Below are positions 53,111 to 62,078 of a DNA stretch of 64,000 nucleotides, in pieces. Position 1 is the first letter of the stretch. Each line of letters opens with the position of its first letter. The position numbers and the translations under genes are program-made. This stretch comes from Endozoicomonas sp965199185 (GTDB taxonomy: Bacteria; Pseudomonadota; Gammaproteobacteria; Pseudomonadales; Endozoicomonadaceae), in assembly GCA_965199185.1 (NCBI GenBank), contig CBDAQW010000041.1, positions 10,239-74,238 of the forward strand, written 5' to 3'. The notes beneath the pieces are model-generated. The model saw only the letters and a program-made list of their open reading frames with translations, was not told the origin of the DNA and searched no databases.

Positions 53111-53764
53111 ATGATTAACTGGAAACATATAAATACCGTACTGCTTGATATGGACGGTACTTTGCTGGATCTTCATTTTGATAACTATTTCTGGCAGGAA
53201 TACGTTCCCCTGCGATACTCGCAAAACCATAGTATAAGCCTTGAGCTGGCAAAGCAGGAGCTTGAGCCGAGATTTACTCGAATGATCGGCAAACTCGAAT
53301 GGTACTGCCTGGATTACTGGGGCAAAGAGCTGGATCTCGATATTGTTGCCATGAAGCGGGAAATTACCCATCTGATCAGTTTTCGTCCTTATGCTCAGGA
53401 GTTTCTGCAAAAGCTAAGAACAATGGACAAAGAAGTCATTATGATTACCAATGCGCATCGTGACAGCCTGTCCCTGAAGCTGGAATATCTACCCATGGCT
53501 CAACACTTCGACAAACTGATCAGTTCCCACGACTACGGCTATCCGAAAGAGTCGCCGGTGTTCTGGGAGGCGCTGGAATCTGAAATCAGTCTGGACAAGA
53601 GCAAAGCACTGTTTATTGATGACAGCCCACGAATTCTGGATTCCGCTAAAAGCTATGGTATCGCCAATCTGCTGGCGATCAGCTACCCTGATAGTCAATC
53701 AGGCGCCTGGGAAACAGGCGGTTACGACGCTGTTAATGATTTTCGTGATTTATTGAATGAGTAA
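53111..53764 (+). CDS. yrfG: GMP/IMP nucleotidase YrfG (HAD family)
   Basis: HAD phosphatase of 217 residues. Motif I LLDMDGTLLDLHFDN, motif II VIMITNAHRDS, motif III with the Lys in GYPKESPVFW, and motif IV ALFIDDSPRILDSA are all present. Start 53111 gives the usual MINWKHINTVLLD; longer in-frame starts exist from 53078. The last eight bases overlap hslR, the common yrfG-hslR pair. Confidence 0.93.
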   Translation: MINWKHINTVLLDMDGTLLDLHFDNYFWQEYVPLRYSQNHSISLELAKQELEPRFTRMIGKLEWYCLDYWGKELDLDIVAMKREITHLISFRPYAQEFLQKLRTMDKEVIMITNAHRDSLSLKLEYLPMAQHFDKLISSHDYGYPKESPVFWEALESEISLDKSKALFIDDSPRILDSAKSYGIANLLAISYPDSQSGAWETGGYDAVNDFRDLLNE

Positions 53765-54146
53765 AACTGAAAAAGTAAGACTGGATAAGTGGCTATGGGC
53801 CGCCCGCTTCTACAAAACCAGAGGCATTGCCAAAGAAGCCATTGATGGTGGCAAGGTTCATCTCAATGGTCAACGCTGCAAACCGGGTAAAGAACCCAAA
53901 GTCGGGGATGAATTAAGACTCAGGGTGGGCTGGGATGAAAAGGTGGTGATCGTTAAAGACATTATCGACAAACGTCAGAAAGCTGAATTAGCCCAGCAAC
54001 TTTACGAAGAAACTTCTGAAAGCATCAAGGCCCGGGAAGAAGCTGCCGAAAACCGAAAAGCCCTGCGCGGTGCTACGCCAAGACCAGAGCATCGTCCAGA
54101 CAAAAAACAGCGCCGGGATATTATGCGACACAAAGCCGGTTTTTAA
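53757..54146 (+). CDS. hslR: Ribosome-associated heat shock protein 15
   Basis: A 129-residue S4-domain RNA-binding protein. VRLDKWLWAARFYKTRGIAK is the family start, and the basic tail with many Arg and Lys is typical. Hsp15 binds 50S subunits carrying stalled peptidyl-tRNA. It overlaps yrfG by eight bases and overlaps the Rieske-protein gene tail to tail by four. Confidence 0.95.
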   Translation: MSKTEKVRLDKWLWAARFYKTRGIAKEAIDGGKVHLNGQRCKPGKEPKVGDELRLRVGWDEKVVIVKDIIDKRQKAELAQQLYEETSESIKAREEAAENRKALRGATPRPEHRPDKKQRRDIMRHKAGF

Positions 54147-54457
54147 ACCAGATAAATAACGCCATCTTTCACCTTATGGGGGATAACATTCAGCTTGTCT
54201 CCCGGACAAGGTCCGGCAATACATTCACCGGTTTCCATCAAAAACAGTGCTCCGTGAGTGGCACACTGAATCAGTCGTTTTTCCATATCCAAAAACTGAT
54301 CTTCCTGCCACTCCAGATTAATCCCGAGATGAGGGCAGCTGTTCTCATACACAAAAATGTCGCAATCCCTGCGCACAACAAAAATATGGCCTTTTTCGTT
54401 ATGAAACCCTTTACTGCCGGGGTCATCTAAATCCGTAACAGCACAAAGTCTGAGCAT
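54143..54457 (-). CDS. Rieske [2Fe-2S] ferredoxin-like protein
   Basis: A 104-residue small Rieske protein. The cluster ligands are CPHLG and CATHGALF, separated by the usual acidic segment. Such proteins act as electron carriers or regulatory domains for dioxygenase-like enzymes; no partner is adjacent. Confidence 0.9.
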   Translation of the reverse strand: MLRLCAVTDLDDPGSKGFHNEKGHIFVVRRDCDIFVYENSCPHLGINLEWQEDQFLDMEKRLIQCATHGALFLMETGECIAGPCPGDKLNVIPHKVKDGVIYLV

Positions 54458-54526
54458 TGTTGAACCTCAATATCGTTATTTTTAACTATTCTGAAAGCTC
54501 CGTTACTCTCTTTGGCAGTTTCAGAC

Positions 54527-55261
54527 ATGTTTAAACACCGCTTCCTGTTGATCTGTTTTTTAGCAGCGGCTGGCATTAATGCTTCGGAGCATAAAGCTCA
54601 CTGGGGCTATATCGGAGACACCGGACCAACGCAGTGGGCAAAGCTTAGTTCGGATTATGCAACCTGCAGTGGCAAAAACCAGTCACCGGTCAATATCACC
54701 AACACCTTATCAGTGACGCTTCCACCCATCGTTTTTGATTATAAGCAAACCGCAAACAAGATGTTCAATAACGGTCATTCTGTTCAGCTTAATTTCCCTA
54801 AAGGAAACGCTATAGTCGTTGAAAACCGACCCTTTGCTCTCCAACAGATGCATTTCCATTCACCCAGTGAACATCAGATCAATGGCAAACATTACCCCAT
54901 GGAAATCCATTTTGTTCATGCAGACGACCATGGCAACCTGGCTGTCGTCGGGGTTATGGTCGAGGAGGGGAAAGCGAATCCCGGCCTGATCAACGCATTC
55001 TCAAGATTACCTATACCGCCTGATGAAACGCTTGATATCGCCAACCTTGCGCAACCCGACCTGATAATACCGGTCAGCAATGCGTATGTCAGAATTAACG
55101 GCTCCCTGACCACGCCACCTTGTAGCGAGGGCGTTCGCTGGTACGTGATGAAAGCACCGGTGACAGCATCAAGACAACAAATCATGGCGTTTAAACAATC
55201 CATGCATGGGCCGAACAATCGACCTGTTCAGCCATTAAATGCAAGGATCATCGTTGAATAA
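54527..55261 (+). CDS. Periplasmic alpha-carbonic anhydrase
   Basis: A 244-residue zinc enzyme for CO2 hydration, exported by a signal peptide (FLLICFLAAAGINA). Zinc ligands are the two His in MHFHSPSEH and the His in MEIHFVHADD. Later VRINGSLTTPPCSEGVRWYV is the family signature, with one of two Cys of the disulphide; the other is in YATCSGKNQSP. ATG at 54527 is chosen because it begins the signal peptide; a TTG at 54512 is open. Confidence 0.95.
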   Translation: MFKHRFLLICFLAAAGINASEHKAHWGYIGDTGPTQWAKLSSDYATCSGKNQSPVNITNTLSVTLPPIVFDYKQTANKMFNNGHSVQLNFPKGNAIVVENRPFALQQMHFHSPSEHQINGKHYPMEIHFVHADDHGNLAVVGVMVEEGKANPGLINAFSRLPIPPDETLDIANLAQPDLIIPVSNAYVRINGSLTTPPCSEGVRWYVMKAPVTASRQQIMAFKQSMHGPNNRPVQPLNARIIVE

Positions 55262-55449
55262 GGCAATCTCTGTCCCTTATTTTCTGAATGCATCGACTGC
55301 ATCGGGCTGACGTATAAGTACCCAGTCATATGAAATCATATTTTATGACTCATTGTTCAGATACTTATTCATTGGCGAACGACGATGGCAAAGCTCATTC
55401 ATCAGATATTGAAGCCTCTGATGAGCGTGGCGACAGTAACAGGGAAGCC

Positions 55450-55644
55450 TTACTTGCTGCGCTTTTTCTTACTTATCCCGTCAGGCAGACACACATCAAA
55501 GGGCATCCCTCTGCGCAAAACAATCTGACTAAAATATAAATTGATCGCTTGAGAAGTGGTCAGCCCGAGTTGCTTTAAAATACCTTCTGCTTCGGTCTTT
55601 AGCTCTTCATCAATACGCGCTCTGACGGTGGTCTCTTTTGCCAT
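55450..55644 (-). CDS. RelB/DinJ-family antitoxin, apparently orphan
   Basis: A 64-residue antitoxin starting MAKETTVRARIDEELKTEAE, then LGLTTSQAINLYFSQIVLRRG, the DinJ/RelB DNA-binding fold, and a Lys-rich end. No RelE or YafQ toxin follows: the 190 bases downstream on that strand have no reading frame. An open frame on the other strand at 55330-55539 overlaps it and is not supported. Confidence 0.8.
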   Translation of the reverse strand: MAKETTVRARIDEELKTEAEGILKQLGLTTSQAINLYFSQIVLRRGMPFDVCLPDGISKKKRSK

Positions 55645-55653
55645 GGTTCTCAT

Positions 55654-56160
55654 CCTTATTCTTAAAAAAATGATTATCCAAAATTCAGCAGTTGGATGTG
55701 GATTTTCTGGAAAGCTTCAGTGTTCTCAGCAAGGCGCGTCATGCAGCCAATGGCCGTAGCCCTTGGCAAATGGCGCAACGCAGCAGAGAGCTCTGAAATT
55801 TTTCAGAAAACCACAGAGCGCTCTACCAACTCACTCAAGAGGTGATTCGAGAACGACTGACAAAGCCTTAATTTCTGTAGTCAATAGAGAAATTCAAGTG
55901 TCCAGCTGCTGAATTTAGGATTATAAGCAACCCGCCGTTTGTAATCATTCTACTTTCTTTGACAGGCTTTGGCAGAGCAGCAACTCCAGCTAAAACCTTA
56001 CATTTCTCTACTTGCGCCGGGGGCCAGAACATGGCTCTATAAAAATAAAGGAGACTGCCGAATGACTGATAAGGACTTCAATCGTATATGGCTGATTTCT
56101 CGTCTTCCAATACATGAAAAATAATTTCTATTCCAAGGGACAGGTGCCGCTCAATTGATT
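55654..56160. other. Gene-free 500-base region with an imperfect inverted repeat
   Basis: No coding frame that I can support. GTGGATTTTCTGGAAA (55698-55713) and TTTCAGAAAACCAC (55801-55814) are near-complementary and enclose a GC-richer segment with an AGAGCTCT palindrome; the layout resembles a small non-autonomous repeat. The right third should contain the promoter of slt. Confidence 0.4.
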
Positions 56161-58170
56161 ATGTATCGTCATTTTTTTTCCGGAGCCATCGCCACTCTAT
56201 ATCTATTGGTGTCTGCCCCGCTTTCGGCTGACTCTGATCAGCAATCTCTTTTTCTGGATGTTGAGAAATCCCTGAAGCGAGGTAAGAGTGCTCTTTATCT
56301 CGAAAAGCGTACACAATTAGACAGTTACCCTCTGATTGAATATCTCGATTACCTGCATCTGACCAACCGTTTTAAGAGCATAGAGCAAAGCGATATTAAT
56401 CAATTCGTTCATCGTCATCACGGGCTCCCGCAATCCAGGCAATTGCAATACCAATGGCTGTCATGGCTGGCTAAAAAGAAACGCTGGAGTGACTATCTTC
56501 AGGCTTATGACGAGGCAGATCAAAGCATAAAGGCTCGTGGTGGGCGTTATCAGTGCCTCAAAGGTAAAGCACTGCTCAGTCTTGGAGAGAAAACCAGCGC
56601 CTGGAAAGAAGCTGAAAACCTTTGGCTGGTCGGGAAATCTCAGGATAAAGCCTGTGACCCACTGTTTGCCCATTGGCGTGATGCTGGCATGCTAACGCAA
56701 TCTCTGGCGGTCACCCGTTTCTGGCTGGCGGTTTCTCAGGGCAATACTTCTCTGGCTCGATATATTGACCGGCACATTGCTCAACCGAGTTTTAAAGCAT
56801 CTACCCAACTGTTCTGGCGCATACATAATAAGCCCGAATTATTAACCTCAACGCCGCAACTTAATGGTGCAATTGAACATCATCGCCTCATTATGCTGCA
56901 TGGAATTAAACGACTTTCTTCTTATAACCGCGACCAGGGGCTGAGGATCTGGCTAAAGTTAAGAAGCCAACACCCATTCAAACCAGAACAAGTGGCACAG
57001 TTAGATCGCAGACTGGCAATGAAATACGCCAAGAACTTTGATGAGGATGCAGAAACTCACATTACTCATATTGATCCGGAATTCAAAAACCCTGAAATCA
57101 CAGAATGGCGCATTCGTCTGGCGCTGACCGACGGCAACTGGCAGCAGGTTCTTGAGCTTATACAAAAATTGCCAGACGCTTATCGCACCAATAACCGCTG
57201 GACTTACTGGCATTCTGTGGCCCAATTAAAACAGGCTGGCAGCTCAGGTGGTTTTCTCGTCAGCCCCAGCCTTATTCAGCATAATAATGTGCTTGCCAAA
57301 CTCAGCCAGAGCCGCAGTTTTTATGGTTTTTTGGTGGCAGATCTTGGGCAGCAGCCGTTTCAGATGAATCACGAGAACAGCTCTGTTCATACGGATGATC
57401 TTGATAATCTCGAATACAGATACCCTGCTTTTGCCCGTATTCAGGCGTGGCTGTCTCTGGGAAGAACCTATAAAGCCCAATCCGAGTTGAATCATCTCTC
57501 GCCTCGCCTGACAACGTCAGACCGAAAGCTTCTACCTTATTTAGCACAGCGGATGGACTGGCACCATCAGGCTATTATGGGAGCCGCGAAAGTATCACTC
57601 TGGAATGATCTGGATTTGCGTTTCCCGACACCTGAATCTCAACTATTCAGCAAGCACGCCAAATTGAGAGGCCTGGACTTCCCATGGGTGGTTTCTATTG
57701 CCCGCCAAGAAAGTGCATTTAATCCTATGGCCCGATCTCATGCCGGTGCCCGGGGGCTTATGCAACTGATGCCTGCGACCGCAAAACAGACCGCAAGAAA
57801 GCATCGTATTCCCTACAAAAACACCGCTGAGCTTTATCAACCGGATAAAAACATTGCCATAGGAACAGCACACTTATCCTGGCTGTCCAAAAAGTTTGAA
57901 AACAACAGAGTATTTGTAACTGCCGCATATAACGCCGGTAGCCACCGTGTGAAACGCTGGCTGAAAGCCCGTGGACACTTGCCGCTGGACGTCTGGATTG
58001 AAACCATTCCCTATGATGAAACCAGAAACTATGTCCAGAATGTACTGGCCTTCAGAGTAATATACAGCCAGAGAAGCAATCAGAACGTCAGAATGTTCAG
58101 TCCCGGTGAGGCGGCCAACCTGTCTCTGGCACCGGTACGTTATTCACTGATCGTTCAGAATAACCCCTGA
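56161..58170 (+). CDS. slt: Soluble lytic murein transglycosylase
   Basis: Periplasmic enzyme of the Slt70 family that cleaves peptidoglycan to 1,6-anhydro-muropeptides. The signal peptide (GAIATLYLLVSAPLSA) is followed by a long alpha-superhelical region, then the catalytic domain. Catalytic Glu is in IARQESAFNPMARSHAG near residue 516, with RGLMQLMPATAKQTA and FVTAAYNAGSHRVKRWL. 669 residues is close to E. coli Slt. ATG 56161 is chosen; a TTG at 56155 is closer to the AGGGACAGG. Confidence 0.93.
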   Translation: MYRHFFSGAIATLYLLVSAPLSADSDQQSLFLDVEKSLKRGKSALYLEKRTQLDSYPLIEYLDYLHLTNRFKSIEQSDINQFVHRHHGLPQSRQLQYQWLSWLAKKKRWSDYLQAYDEADQSIKARGGRYQCLKGKALLSLGEKTSAWKEAENLWLVGKSQDKACDPLFAHWRDAGMLTQSLAVTRFWLAVSQGNTSLARYIDRHIAQPSFKASTQLFWRIHNKPELLTSTPQLNGAIEHHRLIMLHGIKRLSSYNRDQGLRIWLKLRSQHPFKPEQVAQLDRRLAMKYAKNFDEDAETHITHIDPEFKNPEITEWRIRLALTDGNWQQVLELIQKLPDAYRTNNRWTYWHSVAQLKQAGSSGGFLVSPSLIQHNNVLAKLSQSRSFYGFLVADLGQQPFQMNHENSSVHTDDLDNLEYRYPAFARIQAWLSLGRTYKAQSELNHLSPRLTTSDRKLLPYLAQRMDWHHQAIMGAAKVSLWNDLDLRFPTPESQLFSKHAKLRGLDFPWVVSIARQESAFNPMARSHAGARGLMQLMPATAKQTARKHRIPYKNTAELYQPDKNIAIGTAHLSWLSKKFENNRVFVTAAYNAGSHRVKRWLKARGHLPLDVWIETIPYDETRNYVQNVLAFRVIYSQRSNQNVRMFSPGEAANLSLAPVRYSLIVQNNP

Positions 58171-58279
58171 CAGAAACTCTGCTACGCTGTAACAACTCAA
58201 TTAGCACTTTCAGACCTAACTGATCTGTTACAATTGTCCACATTCAATTTTTTACGAGAATATCAGGAGATACCATCTG

Positions 58280-59515
58280 ATGGGCAGGCACCATAAAACT
58301 CATGCCGTGAAAGTAGGCCATGTCACTATTGGCGGTGATGCTCCCGTGGTGGTTCAGTCCATGACCGACACGGATACAGCGGATGTGGAACGCACTGTCG
58401 ATCAAATCCTGCTGCTGGCCAACGCAGGCTCTGAAATTGTGCGAGTTACGGTCAATACCGAGGAAGCCGCAGCAGCGATCCCAGCTATTTATAAGAAGCT
58501 CGCTGAACAGGATTGTAATGTACCCATCGTTGGCGATTTTCATTACAACGGTCATACATTACTGACTAAGTATGATGAAACTGCACGACTATTAGACAAG
58601 TACCGAATTAATCCCGGTAATGTGGGCTTTGGTAACAAGAAAGACGATCGTTTCAACACCATGATTGATGTGGCGATCAAATATAATAAACCGGTCAGGA
58701 TTGGCGTGAACTGGGGCAGTCTGGATAAAGAACTATCGACCCGCCTGATGGATGAAAATGCCAAATCCGAAAATCCGAAGCCTTCTCAGGAAATCCTCCA
58801 GGAGGCGTTAATACTCTCCGCTTTAACCAGTGCCGATGCAGCCGTAAAACGAGGGCTGAGTGCTGATAAGATTGTCATTTCCTGCAAAGTATCGCGGGTT
58901 CAGGATCTGATCAGTGTGTATGAAAAACTGGCTGATCGCTGCGAATACGCTTTGCACCTTGGTTTAACGGAAGCTGGTATGGGCAGCAAGGGCATCGTTG
59001 CGTCCAGTGTTGCTATGGGGATTCTGCTACAACAGGGCATTGGTAACACTATTCGAACCTCACTCACACCGGAGCCGGATGCGACCCGCGATAAGGAAGT
59101 CATAGTATCTCAGCAGATTCTCCAGGCGCTTGATGTTCGCAGCTTCTCCCCTGAAGTCACAGCCTGCCCCGGTTGTGGTCGCACAACCAGCACCTTCTTC
59201 CGGGTCTTAACCGATGAGGTCGACGGCTTTCTGCGCTCCAGAATGTCCAGGTGGCGTCATCAATATGTCGGTGTTGAGAGCATGAAAGTGGCTGTTATGG
59301 GATGTGTAGTGAATGGTCCGGGTGAAAGTAAACACGCCAATATCGGCATCAGCCTGCCCGGAACCGGCGAAGCCCCTTCAGCACCTGTTTTCATGGATGG
59401 CGTCAAGGTCACCACACTTAAAGGCGACAATATCACCGAAGAATACAAACAGATGATCGAAGATTACGTCGCAAAAACCTACTCACCAAGAGCGCAGGTC
59501 ATTGCCAGTCAATAG
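58280..59515 (+). CDS. ispG: 4-hydroxy-3-methylbut-2-en-1-yl diphosphate synthase IspG
   Basis: Iron-sulfur enzyme of the MEP isoprenoid pathway, 411 residues. VVVQSMTDTDTADVERTVDQ is the family start. The 4Fe-4S ligands are in TACPGCGRTTS and VMGCVVNGPGES. The TIM-barrel parts (VPIVGDFHYNG, INPGNVGFGNK, RIGVNWGSLD) are intact. CAGGAGAT lies 12 bases upstream of ATG. The usual downstream hisS is absent; a strong inverted repeat follows instead. Confidence 0.97.
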   Translation: MGRHHKTHAVKVGHVTIGGDAPVVVQSMTDTDTADVERTVDQILLLANAGSEIVRVTVNTEEAAAAIPAIYKKLAEQDCNVPIVGDFHYNGHTLLTKYDETARLLDKYRINPGNVGFGNKKDDRFNTMIDVAIKYNKPVRIGVNWGSLDKELSTRLMDENAKSENPKPSQEILQEALILSALTSADAAVKRGLSADKIVISCKVSRVQDLISVYEKLADRCEYALHLGLTEAGMGSKGIVASSVAMGILLQQGIGNTIRTSLTPEPDATRDKEVIVSQQILQALDVRSFSPEVTACPGCGRTTSTFFRVLTDEVDGFLRSRMSRWRHQYVGVESMKVAVMGCVVNGPGESKHANIGISLPGTGEAPSAPVFMDGVKVTTLKGDNITEEYKQMIEDYVAKTYSPRAQVIASQ

Positions 59516-59534
59516 CGGTTAGACAATGGATGAT

Positions 59535-59591
59535 AAAACGCTGGTTTTGTGAGGAGAATACGAGCTATTTGACGAACAAAAGCAGCGTTTT
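59535..59591. terminator. Long inverted repeat after ispG
   Basis: AAAACGCTGGTTTTGT (59535-59550) and ACAAAAGCAGCGTTTT (59576-59591) are complementary at 15 of 16 positions with a 25-base loop. It probably ends ispG transcription in both directions. The remainder of 59516-59817 has no gene. Confidence 0.6.
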
Positions 59592-59817
59592 AGACCCATT
59601 TGCCAAGGCCGCAGTAGTTAAGTGACTTTTCAGACGGCCTCTCAATACTGTTCGTTTGAAATTAACAGATAACCCTGCTCTAAATCATTGCTTGATCAGA
59701 ACCTGCTCATTATTTCGGTTATTCCGTTTGTTCTGGGTAATGAAGTACGACTATCCTATTCGACTCCTCGGGCAAAACACCCCCTGTTGTAACTCAACTA
59801 CCTATCAAGAGCCAAGA

Positions 59818-61500
59818 ATGAATGACCAAGATAATAGTCTCCACACCGGGCTGACAGGACGCCAGTTGCTGGAAAACTCATTATTAAATAAAGGAACGGC
59901 CTTTTCGGCAGAAGAACGTAGCGAACTGGACTTACATGGACTACTTCCACCCAAAGTAGAAACAATGGAGGAACAATGCCACCGAGCTTATAAAGCTTTT
60001 TCTATCAAGCCCACGCCGATTCTGAAACATATCTACCTGCGCTCACTTCAGGATACCAACGAAACACTTTTCTATGCACTTATCCAGCGTCACCTGGAGG
60101 AAATGCTGCCCATCATTTATACCCCTGTGGTGGGTCAGGCCTGTCAGCGATTCAGCGATCTCTATCGACGCCCTCGTGGTTTATATATCTCATACCCTGA
60201 GCGCAACAAAATGCGCGCCATGCTAGCCAACTTCAAACGTAATATTGAAGTGATTGTGGTGACTGATGGTGAGCGTATTTTGGGTCTGGGTGATCAGGGT
60301 ATTGGTGGCATGGGAATTTGTATTGGCAAGCTCTCCCTCTACTCAGCAGTCGGCGGCATTGCGCCTAACCAGACACTGCCCATTGTTCTTGACTGTGGCA
60401 CCAATAACCAGCAATTACTGGGTGATCCAAATTACCTTGGCTGGCGTCACGAGCGCATCAACGATGATGAATACTATGAATTCGTGGAATCTTTCATTCA
60501 GGCGCTCAAACATCGTTGGCCAAAGGCACTGTTGCAGTTTGAAGATTTCGCTATTAACCATGCAACACCGTTGCTGGAAAAGTACCGCGATGAGCTTTGC
60601 TGCTTTAACGATGATATTCAGGGCACTGCTGGTGTCACAGCGGCTTCATTGCTGGCAGCAGCCAAAGCGGCAGGCAAATCACTGGAAGATATGAAAGTGA
60701 CATTCCTCGGTGCCGGTTCTGCTGGTTGCGGTATCGCAGAACAGCTTATTCGCCTGATGATGGGGCACGGCCTTTCCGAAGAGCAAGCCCGTGAACGCAT
60801 ATTTATGGTTGACCGTGATGGTCTGCTTCATGATGAAATGGAAGGTTTGCGCCCGTTTCAGCAAAAACTGGTGCAACGCTATGGCAATATTGAAAGCTGG
60901 GCAGCCGATGGTAAACCCAACCTGCTTGATGTGGTCAAACATGCCAAACCGGATGCTATCGTCGGGGTTTCTGGTCAACCTGGCCTGTTTACCCGTGAAA
61001 TCATCGAAAGCATGGCGGAGAATCACGAGCAACCTATTGTATTTCCGCTGTCTAACCCCATCAGTCAGGTAGAAGCGATTCCGGCAGACATCATCGAATG
61101 GTCTAAGGGTAAAGCGCTCATTGCTACAGGCAGTCCTTTTGATAGTGTTGAGTACAATGAGCAAAACTTCCCGATTGCCCAATGCAACAATATCTACATC
61201 TTCCCCGGCCTGGGGCTTGGCATTCTGGCTAGCGGCGCCAGTCGTGTATCAGATAGCATGCTGGATGCAGCAGTACAAACCCTTGCTCTGTCATCACCTG
61301 CAGCACTAAATCAAGGAGCACCTTTACTGCCTCTGATGGATAACATTCATCAGGTCACCACTAAGATTGCTCTTGCCGTTGCTAAACAGGCGCAAAGTGA
61401 AGGGCTGGCTACTCCGTGTGAACCAGCAGAAATGGAAAACAAAATCAGGGAAAAACAGTGGAGTCCTGAATACCGACGCCTGCGCATGGCTTTTTGCTAA
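59818..61500 (+). CDS. maeA: NAD-dependent malic enzyme
   Basis: Oxidative decarboxylation of malate to pyruvate, 560 residues. Signature segments are LPIIYTPVVGQACQRFSDLY, ERILGLGDQGIGGMGICIGK, CFNDDIQGTAGVTAASLLAA with metal-binding Asp, and VTFLGAGSAGCGIAEQLIRL, the NAD site. Ending PEYRRLRMAF is typical of bacterial SfcA. Start 59818 begins with the family-like MNDQ; a longer open frame to 59656 is non-conserved. Confidence 0.95.
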   Translation: MNDQDNSLHTGLTGRQLLENSLLNKGTAFSAEERSELDLHGLLPPKVETMEEQCHRAYKAFSIKPTPILKHIYLRSLQDTNETLFYALIQRHLEEMLPIIYTPVVGQACQRFSDLYRRPRGLYISYPERNKMRAMLANFKRNIEVIVVTDGERILGLGDQGIGGMGICIGKLSLYSAVGGIAPNQTLPIVLDCGTNNQQLLGDPNYLGWRHERINDDEYYEFVESFIQALKHRWPKALLQFEDFAINHATPLLEKYRDELCCFNDDIQGTAGVTAASLLAAAKAAGKSLEDMKVTFLGAGSAGCGIAEQLIRLMMGHGLSEEQARERIFMVDRDGLLHDEMEGLRPFQQKLVQRYGNIESWAADGKPNLLDVVKHAKPDAIVGVSGQPGLFTREIIESMAENHEQPIVFPLSNPISQVEAIPADIIEWSKGKALIATGSPFDSVEYNEQNFPIAQCNNIYIFPGLGLGILASGASRVSDSMLDAAVQTLALSSPAALNQGAPLLPLMDNIHQVTTKIALAVAKQAQSEGLATPCEPAEMENKIREKQWSPEYRRLRMAFC

Positions 61501-61564
61501 GCGAATGGCATTCTACTCAATAGTTGGAAACTTGTTTCTCAGGAAGGATTAAGAAAGGGTAAGC

Positions 61565-61675
61565 AGACAGGTTTACAAACTATTAGACACCTTTATTATT
61601 TTTATTAGGCCTGTCGATAGCTGATATTTTTCAGCTTCGATAGGTTGGTATCTTCAATATCCGGCAAACCTGTCT
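61565..61675 (+). other. Nested inverted-repeat structure after maeA
   Basis: AGACAGGTTT (61565-61574) and AAACCTGTCT (61666-61675) are perfect complements. They enclose a hairpin from CCTGTCGATAGCTGA (61610-61624) to TCAGCTTCGATAGG (61631-61644). Repeats may form a terminator or a small RNA. The region 61501-62078 has no gene. Confidence 0.45.
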
Positions 61676-61883
61676 ACTTTAACGCCTGACTATTTATTGT
61701 TGTTTTTATCAGCCAGTTACACGCCACATTTATTATTTTTATTATTTATGGCTGCGTTACTTTCGCAGAATATAATACAAACGACGTGCCAACTTTTCAC
61801 AACTTCCTGTAAACCCCTTTATTCACAAGGGCTACAGCATATTCCGAAAAATCATACTATCACTGTCGGATACCCCTCTACCT

Positions 61884-61897
61884 GTTACACGTGTAAC
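61884..61897. promoter_or_regulatory. 14-base palindrome upstream of gor
   Basis: GTTACACGTGTAAC is perfectly palindromic, followed by another half, GGTGTAAC, at 61903-61910. It lies 180 bases before gor. A dimeric regulator site is likely; the regulator is unknown. Confidence 0.5.
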
Positions 61898-62078
61898 CCG
61901 AAGGTGTAACCTGAAACACCGAAGTAACGCTTCGTCTTTCACCTAGCAACATGCTTATTGACTTCATACATTGACTAAATACATCGACCGAATACAGAAA
62001 TGTTATTGGATGAGCATAAGCTGACCGTTTTATTTTAGACAAATTACCCTTATAAAGTGTCAAGAAATCTTCTACGAG

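Noticed and set aside
53069..53410. 113-codon frame opposite yrfG
   Set aside because: It is antisense to the conserved HAD motifs of yrfG and is therefore a shadow.
55330..55539. Open frame of 69 codons opposite the DinJ-like antitoxin
   Set aside because: It overlaps the well-supported antitoxin gene, has no clear ribosome-binding site and no protein family resemblance.
59627..59639. TTCAGACGGCC resembling the Neisseria DNA uptake sequence
   Set aside because: A single copy in the window; the gene content is not neisserial, and one match of this length is expected by chance.
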